Source of the DNA: a bacterium 1xD42-67
Lineage (GTDB): Bacteria > Bacillota > Clostridia > Oscillospirales > Oscillospiraceae
Assembly (NCBI GenBank): GCA_003612335.1
Contig: RAYO01000004.1
Location: forward strand, 62,001-126,000
DNA length: 64,000 nucleotides
Direction of reading: 5' to 3'
Of the stretch, positions 26,910-35,837 are shown one piece after another. The position numbers and the translations under genes were made by a program. Under the pieces are notes generated by a model that did not search any database, had not been told where the DNA came from, and saw only the letters and a list, made by a program, of their open reading frames with translations. Positions within the stretch are counted from its first letter, which is position 1. Each line of letters starts with the position of its first letter.

Positions 26910-27932
26910 ATGAAAAAAACATTGAGCCTGCTGCTGTCCTTGGTGATGGTCATCTCGTTGGCCAGCTGCAATGGGACGAAACAGCCTGCCCCCGGTCCCA
27001 ACGGCAGCCAAGGGCAAGATCAAAATGCTGGGACCACCGCAGAGTGGCCGAAGGCAAAAAATATCACGATCCTATGTGCTGCTCCTGCCGGCGGCAATAC
27101 CGATGCACAGTGCCGGATCTTTGCCGACCACATGAACCGCACTTACTCCGGTCACAATTTTATCGTAGAAAACGATGGGAGTGGCAATGGTGTCGTTGCG
27201 TTCGAGAAGGTGCGCAACGCTGAACCGAACGGAGATCTCCTCCTGTTCTATCACAACGGGCTGGATATCATGCGCGCAATCGGCCGCTATGACTACAGCA
27301 TGTCTGACTTTACATTACTTGGACAGATGGTGGATCAGCAGTTCGCCTACTTCCTGGTGGTCCCTGCCAACTCCAAATATCAGACCCTGGAAGACCTGGT
27401 AGAAGACGCGCTGAGCTCGCCTGGAAAAGTCACGACAGGCACGATGTTCGCCGGATCGCGTCAAATGCTCATCGGCAGCTTCATCGCGGCTACCGGCACC
27501 GACATCAACTCCATCGATACCGGCGCAGAAGCGGATACCATCGCTCAGGTCATCGGCGGTAATGTAGATTTCTCTTTCATCTCTTACAACAATGCCAAAA
27601 ATTATTCTGAATCTGGAGATATCCGCATCCTGGCCTACTGCGGCGATGAACGTCTCGAGTCCGATCCCGATATCAGAACAATCAAAGAGGTCTATCCTGG
27701 ATTCAGCAACTGCTTCAATCTCCCCTTCCTTCTGGGGCCCACCGGTATGGACCCGGCCCTTGCGGAGGCGATCAACGCCGCCTTCCAGGGCATGGAAGAT
27801 GACGAAGCCGTCCAGGAGAGCTATGGGAACATGAAGCAGACCTTTACATGGTTCGACCTTGATACGACACAGGAGCTTTTCCAGGAACAGCTCCAAGTCA
27901 TCGATACCGCGGCCAAAGCGCTCGGATATTAA
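26910..27932 (+). CDS. Tripartite tricarboxylate transporter substrate-binding protein (TctC/BugT type)
   Basis: 340-residue lipoprotein that captures a carboxylated substrate outside the membrane. The signal peptide MKKTLSLLLSLVMVISLASC ends in the lipobox LASC (C20). The mature protein has the Bug-type start (NITILCAAPAGGNTDAQCR) and the later segment GKVTTGTMFAGSRQM. The ATG at 26910 follows GAGAGGAG. It is the first gene of the tctC-tctB-tctA-dehydratase 2 operon. Confidence 0.92.
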   Translation: MKKTLSLLLSLVMVISLASCNGTKQPAPGPNGSQGQDQNAGTTAEWPKAKNITILCAAPAGGNTDAQCRIFADHMNRTYSGHNFIVENDGSGNGVVAFEKVRNAEPNGDLLLFYHNGLDIMRAIGRYDYSMSDFTLLGQMVDQQFAYFLVVPANSKYQTLEDLVEDALSSPGKVTTGTMFAGSRQMLIGSFIAATGTDINSIDTGAEADTIAQVIGGNVDFSFISYNNAKNYSESGDIRILAYCGDERLESDPDIRTIKEVYPGFSNCFNLPFLLGPTGMDPALAEAINAAFQGMEDDEAVQESYGNMKQTFTWFDLDTTQELFQEQLQVIDTAAKALGY

Positions 27933-28074
27933 CTCTGACCGGCCGCCGAAGGCATAAAACTGCATATCGAGATGAGGGAGCGGCTCTGTGTGGTGGCCTG
28001 AGAGCCATCTGCAGAGCCGCAGCCTTCTTCTCCATCGTATCCTTACAGCTATCGTTCTGGAAAGTGAGGTCATC

Positions 28075-28536
28075 ATGACGCGAGATCGTGGTACAGGCAT
28101 CGTTGCAGTCCTGTTAGGCATCTATGTTTTTTTCTACACCAACACCATCCCGAATCCGACTAGTGCTGGTGATTCAGCTGGTCCTCGTGTGTTCCCCTAC
28201 ATCACAGCTGCCATCCTTGTGATATGTGGGATTGGTCTGATTCTTCAAAAATCTGAAAAGAAGAACGCCTTCTTGACAAAGCGCCAGTGGGCACGCCTCC
28301 TCCTGATCTGCGGAGCATATTTGGGGTATGTCCTCATGCTGTGGGCATTCGGTTTCTTGATTGCAACAGCTCTCTGCCTTTTCACCTTGAGCTCTATGTT
28401 CTCCAAAGGGAAAGATGTCGCAGTATGGAAGCGGATTCTGTATGCCGTTGGCGTAACAGCTGTCTTATACGCTTGCTTCTTCACACTGCTGGGCATGAGC
28501 TTGCCGGTGGGGAAGTTCATCAGATGGATCATTTAA
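28075..28536 (+). CDS. Tripartite tricarboxylate transporter small membrane subunit (TctB)
   Basis: 153 residues with four hydrophobic segments and the family-typical AGPRVFPYITAAIL after the first. It forms the membrane complex with TctA. The ATG at 28075 was chosen because GTGAGG precedes it; the longer frame upstream is not needed. The stop overlaps the AAGGAGG ribosome binding site of tctA. Confidence 0.88.
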   Translation: MTRDRGTGIVAVLLGIYVFFYTNTIPNPTSAGDSAGPRVFPYITAAILVICGIGLILQKSEKKNAFLTKRQWARLLLICGAYLGYVLMLWAFGFLIATALCLFTLSSMFSKGKDVAVWKRILYAVGVTAVLYACFFTLLGMSLPVGKFIRWII

Positions 28537-28549
28537 GGAGGTGGATCCT

Positions 28550-30052
28550 GTGATAGGATATGTGACAGCTGCATTCCAAAATATCTTTACCCCCTATGGC
28601 CTGATGGTCAGCCTGCTCGGCGCCGCCTATGGAATGATCGTAGGTGCGATCCCGGGCCTGAACGCCACCACCGCACTCGTCCTCGTCCTCCCCATCACCT
28701 ATGCGATGGACTCCATCACTGCATATATCCTGCTGGTAGCGGTATGGGTCGGCGGAGTCTCAGGAGGATATATCGGGTCTATCCTGGTGGGCATCCCCGG
28801 CACTATCGGCTCTGTGGCCACTGTCTATGACGGCTATGAGATGACGAAAAAGGGAGAATCCGGCCGCGCCCTTTCTGCCGCCGCAGTTGCCAATTTTTTA
28901 GGGACTTTCCCAAGTCTGCTGATCGCGATGTTCGCCTGTAAGGCGATCGCCAAATTCGCCGTCAAACTTGGGCCCTGGGAGTTCTTCTCTCTGTGCATGT
29001 GCGCGATGGTCCTGGTCGTCACCCTTTCCAAGGGGAACATATTTAAAGGTATGATCTCAACAGGAATCGGCCTCCTACTCTCCCAGGTCGGTTTCGCGCC
29101 AGTGTGCGCCACGCCCCGGTTCACATTCGGGTCATACCAGCTCGCCGGCGGGTTCACCCTGGTGTGTGTCATGATGGGGCTGTTTGCCGGCCGGGTCATC
29201 ATCCTGGAATATGCACGGGAAGAGCGGATGGGGGAACATAAAAAGATCAAAGTCAGCGGTTTCGTCGATCCGATCAAAGACCTGATCCGCAACAAAATGA
29301 TGGTCCTGCGCTCGTTTTTCGTGGGCCTCTGGATCGGATTCCTGCCTGGAATGGGCTCTGCATTGTCCAACGTCGTAGCATACGCCCAAGCACAGTCCTC
29401 CTCACAACATCCAGAGGAGTTCGGCAAAGGGTGTATCGAGGGCGTCATCGCCCCCGAGATTGCCAACAATGCATCGATTGGCGGTGCTATCATCCCCGCT
29501 ATCTCTCTGGGGATCCCCGGTGACGGCGCTACGGCCTTGCTACTGGGCTCTTTGATCCTGCATGGTCTGGATGCCGGTCCTTTGCTGATGAGCAAGCAGC
29601 CTGAACTCGTCTATACCATCTTTATGTGCGGCATCTTTGCCTCTGTCATGGTGCTGTTGGTACAGATCTTTGGAATCAAACTGCTGCCCATGCTGCTCAA
29701 CGTACCATATCATTGGCTCTATCCCGCCATCGTGATCTTCTGCTTCATCGGCTCTTATGTCTCCAGTAGCAATGATTTCACCCTCTTCGCCACCCTCGGC
29801 CTGACTTTGTTGGGCCTGTGGATGAACTATGCCGGCATCCCAGCCAGCCCGTTCTGTCTTGCATTCGTCCTTGGCAGTATGGTAGAGACCAATTTCCGCC
29901 GGGCCATGTCCTATCATAACGCTACCTTCGCAATGTTTTTTACCAGACCGATATCCTGTATCCTCCTGCTGGTCGCACTGGCCAGCCTTCTCTGGCCCTA
30001 TATCCGCGAAAGATTTTTTGCCGGAAGGACCCTTGCCGCCGATGATGACTGA
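28550..30052 (+). CDS. Tripartite tricarboxylate transporter large permease (TctA)
   Basis: 500-residue polytopic permease with about twelve transmembrane segments. The family motif GAIPGLNATTALVLVLPITY is at residues 27-46 and the second, related repeat (FLPGMGSALSN and GIPGDGATALLLGSL) is in the C-terminal half. It starts at a GTG (28550) behind AAGGAGG by 8 nt; the in-frame GTG at 28541 lies inside that site. It uses an ion gradient to import the TctC-bound carboxylate. Confidence 0.95.
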   Translation: MIGYVTAAFQNIFTPYGLMVSLLGAAYGMIVGAIPGLNATTALVLVLPITYAMDSITAYILLVAVWVGGVSGGYIGSILVGIPGTIGSVATVYDGYEMTKKGESGRALSAAAVANFLGTFPSLLIAMFACKAIAKFAVKLGPWEFFSLCMCAMVLVVTLSKGNIFKGMISTGIGLLLSQVGFAPVCATPRFTFGSYQLAGGFTLVCVMMGLFAGRVIILEYAREERMGEHKKIKVSGFVDPIKDLIRNKMMVLRSFFVGLWIGFLPGMGSALSNVVAYAQAQSSSQHPEEFGKGCIEGVIAPEIANNASIGGAIIPAISLGIPGDGATALLLGSLILHGLDAGPLLMSKQPELVYTIFMCGIFASVMVLLVQIFGIKLLPMLLNVPYHWLYPAIVIFCFIGSYVSSSNDFTLFATLGLTLLGLWMNYAGIPASPFCLAFVLGSMVETNFRRAMSYHNATFAMFFTRPISCILLLVALASLLWPYIRERFFAGRTLAADDD

Positions 30053-30202
30053 CACCACAGCAAGAGGACCACACAGATACCGGGATTCACCACATGACGC
30101 ACGGTCCTCACGCCCACGGAGATGAGACCTCTGCCGACACAGACAGAGCGCTCATCTGAGGATTGGAAAAAATTGGATAAACTGTATCAAGGAGGGGAAG
30201 AT

Positions 30203-31411
30203 ATGAAGATCACCGATGTCAAAGCATACATCTGTTACCCCTGGTCTGCTCCTGGCAGACGGAATTATATCTTTTGTAAGGTCGAGACGGACGAAGGAAT
30301 CCATGGGGTCGGTGAAGCATTCGAGGTCTGTCAGGACACTGCAATCGCTGAAACGATTCGCTATTACCGCGAGTGGCTGGTCGGACAGGATCCCATGCGG
30401 ACAGAACACATCTGGTCGATGCTCACGGTGTACTCCCGCCAGCCCGGCGGAGCGATCGCCTATGCGGCGATCTCCGCCATCGACAATGCACTTTGGGATA
30501 TCAAGGGCAAGGCCGCAGGTCTCCCGGTCTATCAGCTGGTGGGCGGTCCGGCTCGAGACAAGCTGCTGTGCTACACGTTCACTCCCTATGTACTGGACGA
30601 CAGCATCCCAGATGAGAAAAAATGCGCGATGGAATTGGAGATGACAGCTCAGCTGATCGAAGAGCTGGGATACCACCACATCAAGGTGGGCACAGCACGC
30701 GCTATCAGCAACGAGCATACTCTTTGCAAGCAGATGTACCTGGCCGCGGAACGGATGGAACTGTATCGAAGATATTTTGGAGAGTCCATCGACCTCTGTG
30801 TCGATCTGAGCGCGAAGACCTATAATCCTGCACGGGCCGTGAGCATCATCGAAGCCATCGCGCCCTACCATCCATTTTTCGTGGAGGAGGCAATCCGTCC
30901 GGAAAATATCGCGGAGATGGCAAAGCTCCACAAACGTGTCAACGTACCTATCGCGACCGGTGAGAATCTGATGACCAAATGGCAGTTCAACGAACTGCTG
31001 GACCTGGATGGAGCCGATATCCTCCAACCGGATATCCTGCTGTGCGGCGGCTTCACTGAGGCGATCAAAATCGCACACATGGCAGAAGCCCGCTACCGTC
31101 TCATCGCGCCGCATAACCCATTCAGTCCTCTGGGCTGCGCAATCAACGCCAACCTTTGTGCTGTCCTGCCTAATTTCTTCATCCTGGAGACCCATGCACA
31201 TAACATCGGCCGATCGCCCGACTGCAGTAACATGGTCACCAATGTGCTTTCCCCTGATGGCGGCTATCTGCCTCTGCCGGAGGGACCGGGCTGGGGCATA
31301 GACCTCAACTTCGATTTTATCGAAAAGCACCCAGGCCGGTATTGGGCCCGCGGGTTCGGCCAGTCTGCTGACGGCGCTGTGGATCACCCTATCGTGATGC
31401 CCAACGCATAG
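30203..31411 (+). CDS. Mandelate racemase/muconate lactonizing enzyme family protein (enolase superfamily), copy 2
   Basis: 402 residues, distinct from copy 1. The galactonate dehydratase-like layout is visible: AAISAIDNALWDIKGKAAGLPVYQL in the cap/barrel junction, metal ligands in CVDLSAKTY, FVEEAIRP and ATGENL, then APHNPFSPLG. It is probably a dehydratase for a C5-C6 sugar acid or related dicarboxylate; the substrate is unknown. The ATG at 30203 follows GGAGGGG. It is 150 bp downstream of tctA and ends the operon before the terminator at 31515. Confidence 0.88.
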   Translation: MKITDVKAYICYPWSAPGRRNYIFCKVETDEGIHGVGEAFEVCQDTAIAETIRYYREWLVGQDPMRTEHIWSMLTVYSRQPGGAIAYAAISAIDNALWDIKGKAAGLPVYQLVGGPARDKLLCYTFTPYVLDDSIPDEKKCAMELEMTAQLIEELGYHHIKVGTARAISNEHTLCKQMYLAAERMELYRRYFGESIDLCVDLSAKTYNPARAVSIIEAIAPYHPFFVEEAIRPENIAEMAKLHKRVNVPIATGENLMTKWQFNELLDLDGADILQPDILLCGGFTEAIKIAHMAEARYRLIAPHNPFSPLGCAINANLCAVLPNFFILETHAHNIGRSPDCSNMVTNVLSPDGGYLPLPEGPGWGIDLNFDFIEKHPGRYWARGFGQSADGAVDHPIVMPNA

Positions 31412-31514
31412 CCTGGACGGATGAGAGCGAGCAACAGACAGGATCTGTCATACTTATAGGATCGGGAGACACGCGGCCGACAGCGGCACTGTTGGAAGAG
31501 GACAAATAACTGGA

Positions 31515-31564
31515 GATGGAGCTGTTTTGTGGAGGCCCCCCACAAAGCGGCTCCATCCATTTTT
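31515..31564 (+). terminator. Terminator of the tct/dehydratase operon
   Basis: Long stem with outer arms GATGGAGC (31515-31522) and GCTCCATC (31550-31557) and an inner TTTTGTGG/CCACAAAG pairing, followed by ATTTTTA. The rest of the 31412-31681 gap has no recognised feature. Confidence 0.85.
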
Positions 31565-31681
31565 AGGCGCGCCCGCAAAGTCTCTCCACGAAACTTATTG
31601 ACAGCAGAGACAAGATATGGTGAAATATCCTGGACAAGAGAGATGGGCCTCCTTCGGCAAGGGGGCCCGCAGGAGGTCCTC

Positions 31682-32662
31682 ATGAAAGAATTCACCATCG
31701 GCAAACACGACGCCGGACAGCGGCTGGACCGCTGGCTGGCCAAGGCTCTGCCTCTCCTCCCCGCTCCTCTGGCTCAGAAATACATCCGGATCAAGCGGGT
31801 GAAGGTGAACGGCAAAGGGAGCAGACGGGACGTGCGCCTCAATGTGGGAGATGTGCTCCAACTCTACATCAACGACGAGTTCTTCGACCGGCCCACCCCG
31901 GAGAACGCATTTTTGTCCCTCTACCAGCCCAAGCTGAGCATCCTCTATGAGGATGAGCACATCCTGCTGGCGGACAAGCGGCCCGGCCTGGTGGTCCACC
32001 CCGACGAGCACGAGCGGGTGAACACCCTCCTCACTCATATCCAGGCGTATCTCTACCAAAAAAAGGAGTGGTCCCCCTACTGGGAAGATCCCTTCCCCCC
32101 TGCCCTGTGCAACCGGATCGACCGGAACACCGGCGGCATCGTCATCGCCGCCAAGACCGCCGAGGGCCTGCGGGTGATGAACCAGAAGATCCGGGACCGG
32201 GAGCTGACCAAGCTCTATCTTTGCGTGGTCCATGGGAGGATGTCCCCGCCCCAGGGGCGACTGGAGGGATATCTCTTCAAGGACGAGGTGAAAAAACAGG
32301 TATATGTCCGGACACGTCCCGAGCCCGGGGCCAAGACTGCTGTCACCGACTACAGGACCCTGACAGCGGGGAACGGTCTGTCTCTGGTGGAGTGCGACCT
32401 GATCACCGGCCGGACCCACCAGATCCGCGCTCAGTTCGCCGCCGCCGGCCACCCGCTCCTGGGGGACGGCAAATACGGTGACCAGCGTGAGGATCGGAAG
32501 TACGGCCGTCACGGCCAGGCCCTGTATTCCTATAAGCTGACATTCCAGTTCACCACGCCCGCCGGCCCCCTGGAGCCCCTGAACGGCCGGACGTTCCAGG
32601 TAGAGGACGTGGGGTTCGTGGAGGAATATTTTCCGGACTGGAAGGGCCCGGACAGGAGGTAG
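31682..32662 (+). CDS. RluA family pseudouridine synthase
   Basis: 326 residues: an N-terminal S4 RNA-binding domain (QRLDRWLAKALPLLPAPLAQKYIR) and a pseudouridine synthase domain with the catalytic aspartate in CNRIDRNTGGIVIAAK. This reads NRID where many family members have HRLD. ITGRTHQIRAQFAAAGHPLLGD is a standard RluA motif. The RNA target (23S rRNA or tRNA) is not deducible. The ATG at 31682 follows CAGGAGG. It is followed after 6 bp by the LRR gene. Confidence 0.93.
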   Translation: MKEFTIGKHDAGQRLDRWLAKALPLLPAPLAQKYIRIKRVKVNGKGSRRDVRLNVGDVLQLYINDEFFDRPTPENAFLSLYQPKLSILYEDEHILLADKRPGLVVHPDEHERVNTLLTHIQAYLYQKKEWSPYWEDPFPPALCNRIDRNTGGIVIAAKTAEGLRVMNQKIRDRELTKLYLCVVHGRMSPPQGRLEGYLFKDEVKKQVYVRTRPEPGAKTAVTDYRTLTAGNGLSLVECDLITGRTHQIRAQFAAAGHPLLGDGKYGDQREDRKYGRHGQALYSYKLTFQFTTPAGPLEPLNGRTFQVEDVGFVEEYFPDWKGPDRR

Positions 32663-32668
32663 GATCGT

Positions 32669-33700
32669 ATGGCGACGATAAAAGCAGTGGAGGACGGGGT
32701 CCTGAGATGGTATCACGGCCCTGGCGGAGATGTGGTCCTGGAGGATCTCATCTCCGAGATCAGACCGGACGCCTTTGCCCAGCGCGCGGATGTGACCAGC
32801 ATCACCCTCCCCCAGGGACTGAAGGGGATCGGCCATTGGGCGTTCCAGGGGTGTACCGCCCTCACCAGCATCCAGCTCCCCGAGAACGTGAGGAGGATAG
32901 AGCCCGGTGCGTTCTCAGGATGTACCAGCCTGACCGAGGTCACGCTGCCGGAAAAGGTCCTGGATATCGGCGGAGGCGCCTTTGACGGCACCCCCTGGTT
33001 CCAGACCCTCACTGAGAGCTCCGGCGAGTTCCTGATCCTCAATGGCTCTTTGCTCCGCTATCGGGGAACGGGCGGAGATGTGGTCATCCCAGAGGGGGTG
33101 CACTACATCAACACGTCGGACTTCTCCGGCAGCAAAAAGCTGACCAGCATCGTCCTCCCGGACAGTCTGGAGCGGCTGAACGTCAGGACCTTTGCGGGCT
33201 GTACCGCCTTGGTCGCGGTCAGGATGCCCCGTGCGCTGAAGAGGATCGGACTCGAGGCTTTTAAGAACTGCACCCATTTGACCCATATCGACATCCCTCA
33301 CGGGGTCCAAACGATCGACCAGTCTACCTTCCAGGGCTGCAAGAGCCTGGTCAGCGTGACCATCCCGGATACGGTGGAGAGGATCTATTACAACGCTTTT
33401 TCCGGCTGTACGTCTCTGCGAGCGATCGACCTTCCCAGCGGTCTGAAGGAGATCTGGGACGAGGCCTTCAAACAATGTAAGAGCCTGGCCCAGGTCACCA
33501 TCCCACCCATGGTGAAGGAGCTGATGAAGCAGACCTTCAGCGGCTGTGTAGCGCTCACCGACGTCACCCTCCCGGCCGGCGTGAAGCCCATCCCCAAGAG
33601 CGCCTTCAAGGGCTGTACCGATCTGACCATCCACGCCCCCGCCGGGTCCTATGCGGAGCAGTTCGCCCAGAAGAACGGCATCCCCTTTCAGGCAGTGTAA
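32669..33700 (+). CDS. Leucine-rich repeat (BspA-like, LRR_5) protein
   Basis: 343 residues made of about ten tandem BspA-type repeats of roughly 23 residues with the pattern F.GCTSLT.V.LP.....I...AF (such as AFSGCTSLTEVTLPEKVLDIG). No signal peptide or transmembrane segment is visible, so it is probably cytosolic despite the surface role of many BspA repeats. The ligand is unknown. The ATG at 32669 follows AGGAGG overlapping the end of the rluA-type gene; the two are likely co-transcribed. Confidence 0.9.
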   Translation: MATIKAVEDGVLRWYHGPGGDVVLEDLISEIRPDAFAQRADVTSITLPQGLKGIGHWAFQGCTALTSIQLPENVRRIEPGAFSGCTSLTEVTLPEKVLDIGGGAFDGTPWFQTLTESSGEFLILNGSLLRYRGTGGDVVIPEGVHYINTSDFSGSKKLTSIVLPDSLERLNVRTFAGCTALVAVRMPRALKRIGLEAFKNCTHLTHIDIPHGVQTIDQSTFQGCKSLVSVTIPDTVERIYYNAFSGCTSLRAIDLPSGLKEIWDEAFKQCKSLAQVTIPPMVKELMKQTFSGCVALTDVTLPAGVKPIPKSAFKGCTDLTIHAPAGSYAEQFAQKNGIPFQAV

Positions 33701-33706
33701 AAGGGC

Positions 33707-33736
33707 TTGCGCTCCCGCCCTATCATGTGGTAGAAT
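33707..33736 (+). promoter_or_regulatory. Promoter of guaA
   Basis: TTGCGC (33707-33712), 18-bp spacer, TAGAAT (33731-33736) preceded by TGG, making an extended -10. It lies 36 bp upstream of the guaA start. The leader is too short for a purine riboswitch. Confidence 0.6.
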
Positions 33737-33772
33737 GTGGGAGACTTGTACTAATTTTAGGAGGAGCAGCCA

Positions 33773-35062
33773 ATGAAACAGGATATGATCGTCGTACTGG
33801 ATCTGGGCAGCGAGGAGAACCCCAAGATCGCCCGGGAGATCCGCGCCCTGGGAGTATACTCCGAGATCCACCCCCATGATATCACCTTGGCCGAGCTGAA
33901 GGCCCTGCCCAACGTGAAGGGCATCATCCTCAACGGCGGCCCCAACCGAGTGGTGGACGGCAGCGAGATCGACGTGGCCCAGGAGATCTACGACTGCGAC
34001 ATCCCCGCCCTACTGGTGGACCACCGCGGGGACGACCCCTGGCCCGCCGACGACGGCGAGCGGGAGACCGCCCTCAGGAACTTCATCTTCACCATCTGCG
34101 GCGCTGAGGCCAACTGGGACATGGACAACTTCATCGCGGACCAGGTGGAGCTCATCCGCCGGCAGGTGGGGGACAAGAAGGTGCTGCTGGCCCTGTCTGG
34201 TGGGGTGGATTCCTCTGTGGTCGCCGCCCTGCTCATCAAGGCCATCGGCAGACAGCTCACCTGCGTCCATGTGAATCACGGCCTCCTGCGCAAAGGAGAA
34301 CCCGAACAGGTGGTACAGGTCTTCCGGGACGAGCTGGGGGCCGACCTGGTCTATGTGGACGCAGTGGACCGCTTCCTTGACAAGCTGGCCGGGGTATCCG
34401 ATCCCGAGCAGAAGCGGAAGATCATCGGCGGGGAGTTCATCCGGGTGTTCGAGGAGGAGGCCCGCAAGCTGGACGGGATCGAGTTCCTGGGCCAGGGCAC
34501 CATCTACCCCGACATCATCGAGAGCGGCACCAAGACGGTGAAGGCCGTCAAGAGCCACCACAACGTGGGCGGCCTGCCCGAAGACCTGGATTTCGAGCTG
34601 GTAGAGCCGCTGAAGATGCTCTTCAAGGATGAGGTGCGCGCCTGCGGCAAGGCCCTGGGCCTGCCCGACTCCATGGTCTACCGTCAGCCCTTCCCTGGCC
34701 CCGGCCTTGGGGTGCGCTGTCTGGGCGCCATCACCCGGGACCGGCTGGAGGCCGTCCGGGAGTCCGACGCCATCCTTCGGGAGGAATTCGCCAAGAACGG
34801 CCTGGAAGGCAAGGTCTGGCAGTATTTCACCGCCATCCCTGATCTGAAGTCGGTGGGCGTCCGGGACAACCGGCGCACCGAAGAGTGGTGCGTCATCATC
34901 CGGGCGGTCAACACCGTGGACGCTATGACCGCTACTGTGGAGGACGTGCCCTTCCCCCTGCTCCAGCATATCACTCAGAGGATCACCAGTGAGGTGGAGG
35001 GCGTCAACCGGGTCCTCTTCGATCTGACCACGAAACCCACCGGGACTATCGAATGGGAATGA
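33773..35062 (+). CDS. guaA: GMP synthase lacking a functional glutamine amidotransferase domain
   Basis: Converts XMP to GMP. 429 residues against the usual ~510. Residues 1-83 follow the start of the class I amidotransferase domain (VLDLGSEENPKIAREIRALGVYSEIHP and IILNGGPNRV). Then LLVDHRGDDPWPADDGERET replaces the stretch that normally holds the nucleophile cysteine (GxCYG) and the catalytic His-Glu pair, and the protein rejoins the family at LRNFIFTICG. The ATP pyrophosphatase P-loop SGGVDSS (142-148) and the C-terminal dimerisation domain (ending TKPTGTIEWE) are intact. It should therefore use free ammonia or a separate glutaminase. The ATG follows AGGAGGAG. Confidence 0.95.
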   Translation: MKQDMIVVLDLGSEENPKIAREIRALGVYSEIHPHDITLAELKALPNVKGIILNGGPNRVVDGSEIDVAQEIYDCDIPALLVDHRGDDPWPADDGERETALRNFIFTICGAEANWDMDNFIADQVELIRRQVGDKKVLLALSGGVDSSVVAALLIKAIGRQLTCVHVNHGLLRKGEPEQVVQVFRDELGADLVYVDAVDRFLDKLAGVSDPEQKRKIIGGEFIRVFEEEARKLDGIEFLGQGTIYPDIIESGTKTVKAVKSHHNVGGLPEDLDFELVEPLKMLFKDEVRACGKALGLPDSMVYRQPFPGPGLGVRCLGAITRDRLEAVRESDAILREEFAKNGLEGKVWQYFTAIPDLKSVGVRDNRRTEEWCVIIRAVNTVDAMTATVEDVPFPLLQHITQRITSEVEGVNRVLFDLTTKPTGTIEWE

Positions 35063-35096
35063 TACCCATTTTCTTGCAGTTCTAAATAACAAGCGG

Positions 35097-35125
35097 CAGG
35101 AGGGCGCTCTTAGAGCGCCCTCCTG
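35097..35125 (+). terminator. Hairpin downstream of guaA
   Basis: Perfect 13-bp stem CAGGAGGGCGCTC/GAGCGCCCTCCTG with a TTA loop, 35 bp after the guaA stop. There is no U tract, so it may be a weak terminator or RNA end protector. A related hairpin occurs at 36651-36693. Confidence 0.6.
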
Positions 35126-35133
35126 ATCTGCAC

Positions 35134-35162
35134 TTGTCGGCGGATGCTTTTGCTGTTATAAT
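35134..35162 (+). promoter_or_regulatory. Promoter of the 35199 gene
   Basis: TTGTCG (35134-35139), 17-bp spacer, TATAAT (35157-35162). The surrounding sequence resembles the promoters at 39100-39128 and 39650-39678. Confidence 0.7.
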
Positions 35163-35198
35163 GAGAGCAATAGATCGGGAGTTGGAGGGAAATGGAAA

Positions 35199-35633
35199 AT
35201 GTTTGAGGGAATAAAACATGATGGTAGATCACCGATCGTTTTTGCAAAAGGTGCCAACTTAAATGAAGCTTTGATACAGTTTTGGCAGCTTTGGAATCAT
35301 CTTGTTCCGCCATCGGGAAAAGCGCAAACCGCTCAAGGCGAAATGATACGTATTGCGGGTAAGGTCTATCATGAACTTAAGGATAACGGTGGCATGAATT
35401 GGGATAACGATTTTCGCAAAATGTTGAAGTCTTTTGTAAAATACGCTCAGCTTGGAGTTTCCTTGCCGAATGATGCAAAAGCGGCAAAAAGAGTAACGGG
35501 TATTTTAAATCGATGTGGCAACAACGGTTTTTGCAACGACCATATGTGCGACCTTTTGTGTTATCTCGCGGTTGAGTGGGTGAGTCAAAATCCAAATGTG
35601 ATCGCACCGTTAGAAGCTGATCATAGTCGGTAA
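35199..35633 (+). CDS. Hypothetical protein (accessory, low GC)
   Basis: 144 residues, not recognised. Cytosolic, alpha-helical in appearance (NLNEALIQFWQLWNHLV; DNDFRKMLKSFVKYAQLG) with a cysteine-containing C-terminal half (NRCGNNGFCNDHMCDLLCYLAVEW). The A/T-rich composition differs from guaA, suggesting acquired DNA. Its own promoter (35134) and a weak terminator-like hairpin after the stop (35636-35649) mark it as a single-gene unit. It could be an orphan immunity-type protein, by context only. Confidence 0.7.
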   Translation: MFEGIKHDGRSPIVFAKGANLNEALIQFWQLWNHLVPPSGKAQTAQGEMIRIAGKVYHELKDNGGMNWDNDFRKMLKSFVKYAQLGVSLPNDAKAAKRVTGILNRCGNNGFCNDHMCDLLCYLAVEWVSQNPNVIAPLEADHSR

Positions 35634-35694
35634 CTCCCGATCTATCGGGGCGTTTTCTATTGCTGGATACCCTGGAACAAAGCAGGGAGTGCAG

Positions 35695-35741
35695 TTGCAT
35701 TTCCCTGCCGTTTGTGCTACTATTTTGATACTAAGAAATCG
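35695..35741 (+). promoter_or_regulatory. Promoter of the 35838 gene with repeat motif
   Basis: TTGCAT (35695-35700), 17-bp spacer, TACTAT (35718-35723), extended by TG two bases upstream. The sequence beyond the -10, TTTGATACTAAGAAAT, recurs at 39062 and 40574 downstream of equivalent -10 elements. Confidence 0.7.
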
Positions 35742-35837
35742 AGCTGCCAAAAATAATAGGTGAAACATAAACAAATTCGCGAATATTCTGTTCGTGAAAA
35801 CAATGAGATCGACAGCTCAGGATCGGAGGAGATATAA

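Noticed and set aside
33773-35062. guaA as a pseudogene
   Set aside because: The frame is open throughout, the promoter and ribosome binding site are good and all synthetase motifs are present, so it is treated as a functional variant.
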